Shown here: in pieces, positions 31,116 to 40,970 of the stretch | Layout: each line of letters starts with the position of its first letter | How positions within the stretch are numbered: position 1 is the first letter of the stretch | Assembly (NCBI RefSeq): GCF_022669015.1 | Contig: NZ_JAKKSL010000001.1 | Span: 124,001 to 188,000, forward strand | From: Colwellia maritima | Lineage (GTDB): Bacteria; Pseudomonadota; Gammaproteobacteria; Enterobacterales; Alteromonadaceae | Reading direction: 5' to 3' | DNA length: 64,000 nucleotides | Translations under genes and position numbers: made by a program | Notes under the pieces: model-generated | What the model was told of the DNA's origin: nothing | The model's input: the letters and a program-made list of their open reading frames with translations, nothing else | The model's database searches: none

Positions 31116-31973
31116 ATGAATCATAGCATTGTCCCAATTTTTGCGGGAGGAGGCACCCGATTACCCGCTCATTTAGGTGTATTAAAAGCTTTAGAAGAGT
31201 TAACCATTCCTTTTACCAGTTTAGTGGGTGTATCTGGAGGAAGTATTGTGGCGAGTTTTCATGCCGCAGGCCTTTCATTAGAGAAAAGTAAAGAGATAGC
31301 TTTTAACACGGATTATAATCAATTTCGAGAATTTTCATTACTCAAGTTAATTCGCTATGGCGGCTTAAGTTCTGGCGATATTTTTGAGCAATGGGTAGAT
31401 AAGCAATTATCAGGTAAAACTTTTTCTGATTTAGATAAAGACTTACACATAGTCGCCACAGATGTTACGAATGGTAAACCCGTTATTTTTAATAAAACCA
31501 ACACACCTAAAATGAAAGTATCAAAAGCGGTTCGTTTTTCTATGTCAATTCCACTCGTCTTTAGTTTCAAGTCTTTCGGAAAGCACATTATGGTGGATGG
31601 TAGTATCTTATCTGAAGATGCTTTACATCGAGATTGGGACACTAAAGGCACGCCGGTATTATGCTTTCGATTACGCAGCGATAATGAATATGACGAAATA
31701 AAAGTCTCAGGAATATTCCCTATTTTTAATTATATTACCTTGTTAATACGCGCATTCATGACTACGATTTCTCGTGAATATATCAACGAAAGTTTTTGGC
31801 ATAATACCATTGTGATAAATACTGGATCTTGTTCAGGTATCGACTTTAAAATGTCACAAACACAAAAAAACACGCTGTTTGATATTGGTTATAAAACAGC
31901 GAAAGAAATCATTCCTATCAAGGCGAAAGTCACTGCAATTAAAGATGTAATATTTAATACAACACCTATATGA
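31116..31973 (+). CDS. Patatin-like phospholipase
   Basis: 285 residues from ATG 31116 (AAAGGA 8 bp upstream). Patatin features: the oxyanion-type GGGTRLPAHLGVLKAL, the nucleophile elbow VGVSGGSIVA with the catalytic Ser, and the Asp of the dyad in MVDGSILSED. No signal peptide. It should hydrolyse acyl esters of phospholipids or lipid intermediates. It precedes the exosortase-associated acyltransferase on the same strand with 139 bp between. Role in the polymer locus is not known. Confidence 0.87.
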   Translation: MNHSIVPIFAGGGTRLPAHLGVLKALEELTIPFTSLVGVSGGSIVASFHAAGLSLEKSKEIAFNTDYNQFREFSLLKLIRYGGLSSGDIFEQWVDKQLSGKTFSDLDKDLHIVATDVTNGKPVIFNKTNTPKMKVSKAVRFSMSIPLVFSFKSFGKHIMVDGSILSEDALHRDWDTKGTPVLCFRLRSDNEYDEIKVSGIFPIFNYITLLIRAFMTTISREYINESFWHNTIVINTGSCSGIDFKMSQTQKNTLFDIGYKTAKEIIPIKAKVTAIKDVIFNTTPI

Positions 31974-32112
31974 TAGATTGAACTATACTGAAAGAAGATG
32001 ATATTACTTTTACTTCTTAAAATAGGGCATGATTATCTATCGCGACTAAGCCTAGTAATGGTTATACTGTAATATAATCAAATGAGTATCAACACGCTGA
32101 CTTGGAAAATAA

Positions 32113-32931
32113 ATGAATTGGAATAAACGTTTGCTAAATACTCCTATTATTGGTGATATTACGAAAAAACTGGCCTCCATGAAGGTGAATCATGCGGCAA
32201 ATAATATTGCTGAACACTTCACTAGGTTTTTAGAGCCACAGGTTGCCGTTAATAATGCACTGAAAGAAGAAGCGTTTAAAATACGTCATAATGTTTATTG
32301 TGAAGAATTGGCTTTTGAAGATATTAAAGAAGGAGGTCAAGAAAAAGACGAATTTGATGATCAATCCATTTTCTCGCTTATAAAACACAAACCCACAAAT
32401 AATTACACCGGCTGCGTTCGCTTGGTAAAAATTATGGAGGAAGGACAACTATTACCCATAGAAAAATTTTGTCTTGATTCTATTACCAATGAAGAGTTAC
32501 ATCCAAAACGTTTTAAAAGAGATGAAATTTGTGAAATTTCTCGGCTAGCGGTTAAGGCTGACTTTAGACGTCGTAAAACAGATCAATTTAAAGGTTCAGG
32601 TACCGGTGCTATTCACGAAACCACCTACTCTGAAGTTGAATTACGTTGCTTCCCTTTTATCGCCATTGGTTTATATATGGCTGCTGCCACCATGGCAATA
32701 GATACAGGTTTAAAACATGTTTATGTGATGATGGAGCCAAGGCTAGCTCGCAGTATGAAGTTTGTTGGTATCAAATTCCGGCCGCTTGGTGAACCAATTG
32801 AATATCATGGTTTAAGGGCACCGTACTATATTAATCCTGAAATATTCCTCTCTAATTTATCACCAGGTTTTAAACATTTATACAAAGCAATAGAACTTGA
32901 TATATCAAAACAACTTGATACGTTAACGTAG
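32113..32931 (+). CDS. PEP-CTERM/exosortase-system-associated acyltransferase
   Basis: Intact, 272 residues, matching the group of N-acyl amino acid synthase-like (autoinducer synthase/GNAT fold) proteins that occur with exosortases (TIGR03694 type). Conserved pieces: AFKIRHNVYCEELAFED near the N-terminus, CVRLVK, EICEISRLAVKADFRRR, and AIDTGLKHVYVMMEPRLARS. The fold resembles LuxI and FeeM, which use acyl-ACP as donor. Its acyl acceptor is unknown. The neighbouring exosortase genes fit the family's usual context. Confidence 0.85.
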   Translation: MNWNKRLLNTPIIGDITKKLASMKVNHAANNIAEHFTRFLEPQVAVNNALKEEAFKIRHNVYCEELAFEDIKEGGQEKDEFDDQSIFSLIKHKPTNNYTGCVRLVKIMEEGQLLPIEKFCLDSITNEELHPKRFKRDEICEISRLAVKADFRRRKTDQFKGSGTGAIHETTYSEVELRCFPFIAIGLYMAAATMAIDTGLKHVYVMMEPRLARSMKFVGIKFRPLGEPIEYHGLRAPYYINPEIFLSNLSPGFKHLYKAIELDISKQLDTLT

Positions 32932-32978
32932 CGCTACTTAACCTGAGTTCAGGTTACTTAGTAAATTCGGCTTTATCA

Positions 32979-33010
32979 GTTGCGAGTGAAGAAAGATCAA
33001 CACTCGCAAC
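32979..33010. terminator. Hairpin between convergent acyltransferase and prsT genes
   Basis: A perfect 10-bp stem GTTGCGAGTG/CACTCGCAAC with a 12-base loop, just after the + strand acyltransferase stop. There is no clear T-tract, so termination is a guess from position. Confidence 0.4.
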
Positions 33011-33015
33011 TCAAT

Positions 33016-33090
33016 ACTTATACCCGTTTCATTAATGAAGTGATCTATTTTATACGTAGTATAAAAAATCATAGAGTGAATGATATTGGT
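33016..33090. repeat. About 75-bp imperfect inverted-repeat element
   Basis: The ends TATACCCGTTTCATTAATGA and the reverse complement of the right end, ATACCAATATCATTCACTC, are related, and the centre is a tight palindrome ATTTTATAC-GTA-GTATAAAAAAT. The structure resembles small intergenic MITE-like or REP-like elements. Only one copy is in the window, so repetitiveness is unproven. Confidence 0.4.
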
Positions 33091-33094
33091 ATTA

Positions 33095-35847
33095 TTACAT
33101 CGATTTTAACAAACGCTGTTTTTTATCTTTCTGCTCTTTGGTTACCGCCGTGACTTCATTCAATATTTCCTGTGCTTCCTTGTTCATATTATTTGCTAAT
33201 AATGCCTCAGCAAAATTCAACACAATATCAATGTCTTTTCCTTCAGATAAGTCATAAGCTTCTTTCGCTTTCTGTACGGCTGCACCTTTTTTGTTTGATT
33301 TTAGTAAAGCTTGCCCATAAGTATCAACGACATTGGGTACTTTAGGTGCCAGTTCATAGGCTTGTTTAGCGTATGCCACTGCTTGAGTAGTTTTACCTTG
33401 ATCCATATACAGCCACGATAAATTATTCAAAGCCACAACGTTATTAGGTACTGCTTTAATCAATCGCTCATATTCCGCAATAGCTTTATTTTTATCATCA
33501 GCCAAATACATATTTGCTAAACTTAACGTCATTTTTGGATTGATTTTATTATCAACTCTATCCTTATCGGCGTGCAGTTCCAGTAACTTTATCGCCTCAC
33601 CTTTCTGGCTATTAGCCTCTAAAGCAAAAGCTAAATAAGATGCATTTATATTATTTGGTTGGGATTGATACTGCTGTTTTAGTTTAGGTATGGCTGCTGC
33701 ATATTCTTTATCTAACAAAAGAATTCGCCCTTCAATACCCGCAAGTAAATCTTTATTGAGATCAAATTTCTCAACCGCTGTAAATAATAATTTAGCATTC
33801 TTGGAATCATTATTATTTAATAACAACTGCATTTTCACTAAATGAAGCATTACATTCTTAGGATGATTTTTAAATGCATCATTTAAAATATTCAGCGCTT
33901 TGTCTGGCGCTTTTTTATTTGCCCAGTAGTTTGCTAACAAAAATACAGGCTCAATGTGATAAGCATTAGTTTTATGCCACTGCTCTAAAAGTAATAATAG
34001 GTCCTTTCCGTCTGCTTGTTGTGCATTAGCCGACAGCAATAATTGCCAATAGCGTTTTGGCGTTTTTACATTGACATCATAACCATCTAATACAGAACTC
34101 GCTTGCTTAAATTGTTCAAGTTGCATCAATGACTGAGCTAACAAAATACCATATTTAATATCTTTTGCATGGTTTTGCTGAGCCTGAGTAATTACGTCTA
34201 AGCCATCTTTATCTTTATGAAATTCAAAATATAGGCCCAGTACTTCAATAGTTTCAGGGTGCGCCTTAAGTGCTTGTTCGGTTAACGACACGGCAAGATC
34301 TTTATCTTTTTCATGGTTCGCAAGTTTCACTAATTGCGTTAATGCATACACATTATTTGGTTCTATTTCTAAACTTTTCTCTAGTGCCGCCTTACCTTCC
34401 GCTAGTTTATTCTCTTTGAAAAAAATAGTCGCTTTCAGGTTATAGCCCCCAGGATTATTAGGGTATTCTTTTAACCATTTATCCGAAATTGCTGTTGCCC
34501 GTACTAAATCACCAGATTTAATAGAAGCAAAAGCTAAAGCTAGCTCTGCTGAAATTAACTCTGGATTTTGTTGTACCGCTAACTCTAAGGTATCAATCCC
34601 GGACGGATCGTTCATTAATAGCTTCAGCACACCGGCTCTTGCCGTTTGTTCAGCGGTCATGCCATTTGATGCCGCTGCGTAATTGGCCATTTCTTTGGCT
34701 TTTTCAAAAGCCCCTACTTCCAACAATTCATAACTTAATGTCGATAGAAATTGGGCATTCTCTTTTGAGGTTGAATCATAATCTGTTAACGTCTCGCTGA
34801 TATCGTCTATTAAACCAAGTTGTAGTTGGCTTATCGCAAGCATTCTTCTAGCCGGATGCTCAGGGGCAATATAAGGGAGTAACTCTTTTAAGTGGTGGTT
34901 ACTTTGCTCGTAATTTTGTAGATAAAAAGCACTAGCACCTGCCACTAATTTTAATCTAAAATTCTTAAAGCCTGCACTTAACGATTGATTTGCTAAACTA
35001 CTAGCCGATTCATAATCTTTCTTTTCAAATCGAACCATTGCTTTGATATATAACAAAAAGGGCGGTTTGGAACTTTAGCTAAAATGGTATCTGCAATTTT
35101 TTCTGCTTCGTCAAACTGCCCATTTTTAACTAATGAATCGGCAATAAATATTTGTGCTCTACCTGAGTTTGGTTGTAGTTTTAAATATTGGGTAAAACTT
35201 TCTACGGCTAAAGCATAATTATTTTGTGCTGTTGCAATTTGTCCTTGCAACATCAAGGCATCAACATTATCTGGCGTTGCTACTAAAATTCGTCCTACCG
35301 ATGTACTGGCACGATCTAATTTTTGTTCGAAGAAAGCTAAATAAGCATTTGCTAGCATGCTATAACCATCACTTTCGGAAACAGAAAACGCGGCTTCTAC
35401 CGTTTCTTGGGCAAGCGCTTTATTATCTGTTCGCAATGCCGCCATGACTTTATAAGCTAAGTATTGAGTACTAGGGGTTGATAGTTGTTTTTCTTGCGGG
35501 GCAAGCGCCAAAATAGCTTCATCATCTTCTGCCAACATATACGCACGTGCCAACAATGGCAGCACTTGATCTACACTAAATTTGAATTTGTTCGCTCGTT
35601 CAAATTCCTTTATTGCGTTTTCTGCATCCCCCATGTTCAAATAAAGTTTACCTAATAAAAATCTTGCTTGAGCATTTTTAGCATCCAGTTTAAGCGCATT
35701 TTTTAACGAAATAATCGCCGCACTATCTTGTTTTTCAACAATCTGACTTTCCGCTTTACTAATATAGGTTTGTGCTGATTCATTATCTCCACATGCCGTT
35801 ATTGCTAAAATAAGGCTTGCACATACTGTTGATTTTATAAATTTCAT
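33095..35847 (-). CDS. prsT: PrsT-type TPR lipoprotein of the PEP-CTERM system, copy 1 (frameshifted)
   Basis: Two frames (34993-35847 and 33095-35056) give about 917 residues. The start MKFIKSTVCASLILAITACG is a lipoprotein signal with lipobox ITAC. The rest is a string of tetratricopeptide repeats (for example NAQARFLLGKLYLNMGDAEN, NNVVALNNLSWLYMDQGKT), matching the giant TPR proteins annotated PrsT (TIGR02917) in exosortase genomes. It is probably an envelope-anchored scaffold. One T is missing from a T-run near 35058; adding it gives RPFLLYIKAMVRFEKKDY. A second copy is at 40971. Confidence 0.85.
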
Positions 35848-35896
35848 TTAACTTTCCTGTTTGAGATGATAATAGTGACGACTTACCTTCTTACGC

Positions 35897-37297
35897 TCAC
35901 TGCAATAATAACGCTAAAACCTCTTGGGTTTTTTCTTTCATTAATTCTATATTACCTTTCGACTCTACATTTAATCGCACTACTGGCTCGGTATTACTGG
36001 TACGTAGATTAAAACGCCAGTCACCAAACTCCATGCTTATACCATCAGTTTCATCTATCACTTGCGCATTCTTTTCATAAACACTAAAGACCCGTTCAAT
36101 TGCTTTTTTAGGATCGCTAATTTTATTGTTGATTTCTCCTGATGATGGATAGGCTTCAATACGTGCTTTAACTAGGCTCGATAATGGTTGATTACGTAAA
36201 CACACCAATTCAGCAATCAATAACCAAGGGATCATGCCACTATCACAATAGAAAAAATCACGGAAGTAATGATGTGCACTCATTTCACCGCCATAAACCG
36301 CATCTTCACTGCGCATACGTTCTTTTATAAACGCATGCCCTGTTTTACTTTGAATAGCTTGGCCGCCTGCATGTTCAACAATATCAATAGTATTCCATGT
36401 TAAGCGTGGATCATGAATAATTTTCTGTGCTTTTGTGTTGTTTTCAACATCATTTGCGGCTTTAGCAAGAAAATTTTCAGCTAGTAATCCTACAATATAA
36501 TAGCCTTCAATAAATTCGCCTTGCTCATCAAATAAGAAACACCGATCAAAATCACCATCCCATGCAATACCCATATCAGCACCGTGTTTTATTACCGCAT
36601 TTCGGGTAGCCGATCTATTTTCAACTAATAACGGGTTAGGAATACCATGAGGAAAATTACCATCGGGTTCGTGATGAACTTTAATAAATTCTACGGGTAC
36701 ACTTAATGCTGCAAAAGCTTGCTCAATAACATCTAACGCCGGGCCTGCAGTACCATTTCCTGCATTCACAACTAATTTCAAGGGTGTTTTACGTAAGGAA
36801 AAGTTATTTACATCAATATATGTTAATAAGTGTTCTGTATAAGCTTGGCTAATATCGTACCTGGACAATTTGCCTCTTTCGATAATATCTGCAAACTCAT
36901 TTTTTTCTGCTAACGCCTTAATATCCAAAAGACCCGTATCACCACTAATCGGTTTAGAGTTTTCTCTAACCAACTTCATACCGTTATAATCAATGGGGTT
37001 ATGGCTTGCCGTAACGACGATGCCACCATCACATTTTAAATAACTGGTGGCAAAATAAATATGTTCAGTGCCACTTAAACCTAAATCAATAACTTGGGTG
37101 CCCCCATCCATCAAACCGTTAGCAAGTGCTAATTTTAATGCTTCACTGGTTAAACGAACATCACCACCAACGACTACCCGCTTCGCACCCGTGTGTTGGG
37201 CAAAAGCACGTCCAATGCGATAAGCAATATCGCTGTTAAGCTCCTCACCAAGTTTCCCTCTAATATCATAGGCTTTAAAACATGTTAATTCTGTCAT
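35897..37297 (-). CDS. manB: Phosphomannomutase/phosphoglucomutase (ManB/CpsG)
   Basis: Intact, 466 residues of the alpha-D-phosphohexomutase family: phosphoserine loop [13 protein letters not shown], metal loop DGDFDRC, sugar-specificity loop [10 protein letters not shown] and phosphate loop RTSNTEP. It converts mannose-6-phosphate to mannose-1-phosphate, the substrate of the ManC encoded immediately upstream (one-base overlap). Together they supply GDP-mannose for the surface polymer. Confidence 0.93.
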   Translation of the reverse strand: MTELTCFKAYDIRGKLGEELNSDIAYRIGRAFAQHTGAKRVVVGGDVRLTSEALKLALANGLMDGGTQVIDLGLSGTEHIYFATSYLKCDGGIVVTASHNPIDYNGMKLVRENSKPISGDTGLLDIKALAEKNEFADIIERGKLSRYDISQAYTEHLLTYIDVNNFSLRKTPLKLVVNAGNGTAGPALDVIEQAFAALSVPVEFIKVHHEPDGNFPHGIPNPLLVENRSATRNAVIKHGADMGIAWDGDFDRCFLFDEQGEFIEGYYIVGLLAENFLAKAANDVENNTKAQKIIHDPRLTWNTIDIVEHAGGQAIQSKTGHAFIKERMRSEDAVYGGEMSAHHYFRDFFYCDSGMIPWLLIAELVCLRNQPLSSLVKARIEAYPSSGEINNKISDPKKAIERVFSVYEKNAQVIDETDGISMEFGDWRFNLRTSNTEPVVRLNVESKGNIELMKEKTQEVLALLLQ

Positions 37298-38742
37298 TAT
37301 TTTGCTCTTCCGTAACGATCTTCAAAACGTACAATATCATCTTCGCCTAAATAGCTTCCCGACTGCACTTCAATCATCTCTAATGGTAATTTCCCAGGGT
37401 TTTCTAACGCATGAACAACGCCAATAGGAATGTATGTTGACTGATTTTCGCTCAATAAAATAGTTTTGCCATCAAGGGTCACTTTTGCTGTACCTGAAAC
37501 AATAATCCAGTGCTCGGCTCGATGATGATGCATTTGCACAGATAATTTGGCTCCAGGGTTCACCGTAATACGTTTTACTTGGAAACGTTCACCATGATCA
37601 ACACTATCATACTTACCCCATGGGCGGTAAACCTCACGGTGTAATTTTGGCTCTGGTCGCTGTAATCTTTTCAATTCATTAACGATATCTTTAACATTTT
37701 GTACTTTATTTTTATCTGCCACCAAAACCGCATCAGGCGTGTCAATAATAACCAAATTATCAACACCTAACGTGGCGATCAATTTATTTTGACTATGAAT
37801 ATAGCTATTATAAGTATCATGAGCGATAACGTCGCCTTTAAGTACATTATGTTGCGCATCTTGTTGGCATACTTCCCAAAGAGCAGAATAAGAGCCTACA
37901 TCACTCCAACCAAGATCAAGGGGAACGACAACAGCATCTGCCGTTTTTTCCATCACAGCATAATCTATTGATTCATCTGCACATTGTAAAAATGAATCGC
38001 GATCTGGACGAATAAAATCAAGGTCTTTTTCCACTTTAGCCATCGCGCTGCGACAAGCAGCTAAAATATCAGGTCTAAACTGTGTTAATTCTTCAATATA
38101 ACGACTTGCTTTAAACAAAAACATACCGCTATTCCATAGATATTCACCTGAAGCTAAATAGGCATTAGCGGTGTCTTCATCCGGTTTTTCAACAAATTGA
38201 GCAACTTGATATGTTGCCTCATTTTGCCCTCCCCCATGCTTATCACCTTTCTTAATATATCCATAGCCTGTTTCAGCATGTGTAGGGACTATACCAAAGG
38301 TAACTAATTTTCCTTGTTGTGCTAAAACAGCAGCAACATCAACCGCTTTATGAAATTTATCAATATCTTTAATGACATGATCTGCCGCCAACACTAATAA
38401 CAAGGCATCGTCATTTGATTGCAATGCATTAAGCGCAGCTAATGCCACAGCAGGTGCGGTGTTTTTGCCCTGAGGCTCAAGTAGTATTGTTGCGTCATTA
38501 CATTTAACTTGTTTCACCTGTTCAGCCACTAAAAATCGATGGTCTTCATTGCAAATAAACACAGGTGCTTGATGCGATTCTGGTAATCGCGCTAACGTGT
38601 CTTGCAACATGCTCGCTTCATTGACTAAGGATAAAAATTGTTTTGGAAATTGTGATCTAGATAGCGGCCACAAACGTGTACCACTTCCACCACACATGAT
38701 AACGGGAGAAATAACTGTTGAAGAAGTTTTTACTGGGTTCAT
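37297..38742 (-). CDS. manC: Mannose-1-phosphate guanylyltransferase/mannose-6-phosphate isomerase (ManC/CpsB)
   Basis: Intact, 481 residues, type II bifunctional enzyme. The N-terminal nucleotidyltransferase has [18 protein letters not shown] and [10 protein letters not shown]; the C-terminal cupin (about 355-470) has [12 protein letters not shown] and [14 protein letters not shown], the isomerase metal site. It makes GDP-mannose. First gene of the manC-manB unit, which may run on to prsT copy 1 (49 bp gap). Confidence 0.95.
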   Translation of the reverse strand: MNPVKTSSTVISPVIMCGGSGTRLWPLSRSQFPKQFLSLVNEASMLQDTLARLPESHQAPVFICNEDHRFLVAEQVKQVKCNDATILLEPQGKNTAPAVALAALNALQSNDDALLLVLAADHVIKDIDKFHKAVDVAAVLAQQGKLVTFGIVPTHAETGYGYIKKGDKHGGGQNEATYQVAQFVEKPDEDTANAYLASGEYLWNSGMFLFKASRYIEELTQFRPDILAACRSAMAKVEKDLDFIRPDRDSFLQCADESIDYAVMEKTADAVVVPLDLGWSDVGSYSALWEVCQQDAQHNVLKGDVIAHDTYNSYIHSQNKLIATLGVDNLVIIDTPDAVLVADKNKVQNVKDIVNELKRLQRPEPKLHREVYRPWGKYDSVDHGERFQVKRITVNPGAKLSVQMHHHRAEHWIIVSGTAKVTLDGKTILLSENQSTYIPIGVVHALENPGKLPLEMIEVQSGSYLGEDDIVRFEDRYGRAK

Positions 38743-38959
38743 TCATCTTCCATTTTATTTAGTGATAAACATTAAAAGAGCCGTTATAGAACATAGTAAT
38801 AGTTTTTTTCAAAAAATATAAGCGTTTTAATACCTTATTAAGAATAACTACGGTAAATTACGCTAATGCGATTATTTCAACATGAATTAGTATCAATTTA
38901 ACACTATACTTTTTTCATGTATGACAAAATACTAGTCTGGTCTTATCAAGGAGTATTCA

Positions 38960-39850
38960 ATGTTTAATTATGAGGAAGCATTTTCTCGAAATATTGGTTG
39001 GGTTACAAAAGCAGAACAAGAGAAGTTAAGAAATACAAAAGTCGCTATTGGTGGATTGGGCGGCGTGGGTGGTGATCATACTACCGTACTTACCAGACTC
39101 GGCATTAGTAATTTTCATATTTCAGATCTTGATGATTATGATGTAGCTAATTTTAACCGACAAGCCGGTGCCAACATGTCTACATTAGGTAAAGCGAAGG
39201 CTGCTGTAATGGAAGATACCATTAAAGGCATTAATCCTGAAGCAACTGTAAAAAACTTTGACAGCGGTATTAATGAAGAAAATCTAGAAGAATTTTTAGA
39301 TGGTGTCGATATCTATGTGGATAGTCTCGATATTTTTTGTTTAGATATTCGCCGTAAAGTATTTAGACGTTGTTATGAAAAAGGTATACCAACCATAACG
39401 GCAGCACCCATGGGTATGGGCACCGCCTTTTTAGTTTTTATGCCTGGTAAAATGTCTTTTGATGAATACTTTGCGATTGTTGAACCGTCTATAAATGCAA
39501 GTGAAGAAGAAAAAGAGCAAATTTTTAATGATAATATCATTCGATTTGTCATAGGTGTTTCACCTTCTGTGCAACAACGGCACTATCTAGTTGAGCGGGC
39601 CTCAGTAAACTTTCTTAAAAAGAAAGTACCTTCCACTTGCATGGGTATTTCACTAGCTGCCGGTACACTGTGTACTAATGTTTTAAAAATCATTCTTAAT
39701 CGTGGTCATGTAATTCATGCTCCGTGTGGTTTACACTTTGACGCCTACAGAAATAAATTAATCAAAACTTGGCGTCCATGGGGTAATAAGAACCCTATTC
39801 AAAAATACATGTTTTGGCGAGTTAAACAGTTATTAAAAGATAACAATTAG
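38960..39850 (+). CDS. ThiF/E1-like adenylyltransferase, unknown target
   Basis: Intact, 296 residues of the ThiF/MoeB/HesA superfamily. Rossmann ATP site GGLGGVGGDHT, the adenylating DLDDYDVANFNRQ with the Asp and Arg seen in E1 enzymes, and DIYVDSLDIF. A Cys near the C-terminal third (VPSTCMGISLAAG) could be a thioester or metal residue, but I cannot assign it. No ubiquitin-like partner, E2 or JAB protease is adjacent. Standalone ThiF-like genes recur in polysaccharide and exosortase loci; the target is unknown. It is divergent from manC and convergent with the PEP-CTERM gene. Confidence 0.75.
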   Translation: MFNYEEAFSRNIGWVTKAEQEKLRNTKVAIGGLGGVGGDHTTVLTRLGISNFHISDLDDYDVANFNRQAGANMSTLGKAKAAVMEDTIKGINPEATVKNFDSGINEENLEEFLDGVDIYVDSLDIFCLDIRRKVFRRCYEKGIPTITAAPMGMGTAFLVFMPGKMSFDEYFAIVEPSINASEEEKEQIFNDNIIRFVIGVSPSVQQRHYLVERASVNFLKKKVPSTCMGISLAAGTLCTNVLKIILNRGHVIHAPCGLHFDAYRNKLIKTWRPWGNKNPIQKYMFWRVKQLLKDNN

Positions 39851-39878
39851 ATACATTACACACATATATTTCAGACAT

Positions 39879-39905
39879 AAAAAAACCGCCAATTGGCGGT
39901 TTTTT
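39879..39905. terminator. Bidirectional intrinsic terminator
   Basis: ACCGCC-AATT-GGCGGT with seven A before and a run of T after, so it has a U-tract on both strands. It separates the converging thiF-like and PEP-CTERM genes. Confidence 0.9.
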
Positions 39906-39960
39906 CATTTTAACTAAGTCCTAACTACATTAATACATTCGCTAGGATTTAGTTTGGTAA

Positions 39961-40800
39961 TTAAGACTTACGACGACGTGCGCCGCCAAGAAGACCTAAT
40001 AAACCTAAACCTAAGATTGCAATAGAAGCAGGCTCTGGAACACTCAAGCTCATTCTACCTGTATGGTTAGCCGCTAAAACACCAACACCGTTTACAAATG
40101 TTACAGTATCAGCATTAAAACCACCAATACCACCAGTAACTGTTTGGTTAGTAGCCATGTTTACACCACTTGTTGCTAACCAATCACCTAATGATTGTGA
40201 ACCAACTGAAAAGATACTACCTGCATTATTAGCAGTTGTAGTTACAGCACCATTAAATATTTGTTTTTGTTGACCTAATGTATTATCTGGACCACCACCT
40301 GTTAGGCTCATGTCAAATAAAGAATTAAAACCGGCAGTTAAGCCATTTGCTGTTGCAGATGCATAAACACCAAATTGAATTGAACCAGAATTATAAATAA
40401 AGTCTGTTCCATCATATGCACCCATCAAATTATTAAATGAGAAAGTAAAGATGTAATCACTTGTATAACCAGTAAGACCAGGAAACGGGTTTGGTGCAAA
40501 TCCGGCCTACTTGGTTGTCTTGGATAGTTTCAAATCCTGCACCAAAGCAAGTGGTGGCAATGCATTAAAACCATTCGCGCCAAAACCACCGGCAGAAAGA
40601 ATGGTATCACCAAGATCTAATACACCGTTACTATTAGTATCATTAACTAATGATTGAGAATTATAAGCAAATACGAATTCATTGATTACATTACCTTCTG
40701 AACTACCCCATGGGGCATTCCAAGAAATTGGATCAGCAGAAGCGGTACCTACGAACGACATAGCAACAACTGCTGCCGCAATAAATTTAAATTTTTTCAT
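39961..40800 (-). CDS. PEP-CTERM sorting-domain protein (double indel)
   Basis: About 280 residues: signal peptide (KFKFIAAAVVAMSFVGTASA), a Gly/Asn-rich secreted body, then VPEPAS, a 12-residue hydrophobic helix and ARRRKS, the complete PEP-CTERM tripartite signal that exosortase recognises. An in-frame TAG at 40504-40506 cuts the reading, but between about 40540 and 40503 another frame gives FETIQDNQVG, so two compensating base errors explain it better than a true stop. It has a sigma-54 promoter upstream. Likely a substrate of the exosortase at 43957; function of the body is unknown. Confidence 0.85.
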
Positions 40801-40835
40801 TTTTTAACACTCCAGTTTGAATATAATCAATACAA

Positions 40836-40851
40836 TGCAACCAACAGGCCA
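40836..40851 (-). promoter_or_regulatory. Sigma-54 (RpoN) promoter of the PEP-CTERM gene
   Basis: Minus strand TGGCCTGTTGGTTGCA has the invariant GG and GC with exactly 10 bases between and full TGGC and TTGCA elements. Its -12 lies about 38 bp upstream of the ATG, giving a short leader. PEP-CTERM genes in other bacteria are controlled by RpoN with the PrsK/PrsR pair, which agrees. Confidence 0.75.
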
Positions 40852-40970
40852 ACTTTTCAACCAATTGTTTTTAAAGTAATTTACATCCGACATCAATATT
40901 GCAAAATAATTAATGTAAAAATAACTGACACCTATGTAATTTGCAAAAAAACGATTTTATCCCTTGTACG

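Noticed and set aside
40504..40506. TAG readthrough or non-standard decoding in the PEP-CTERM gene
   Set aside because: Two compensating indels restore a sensible sequence, in line with the error pattern across the window.
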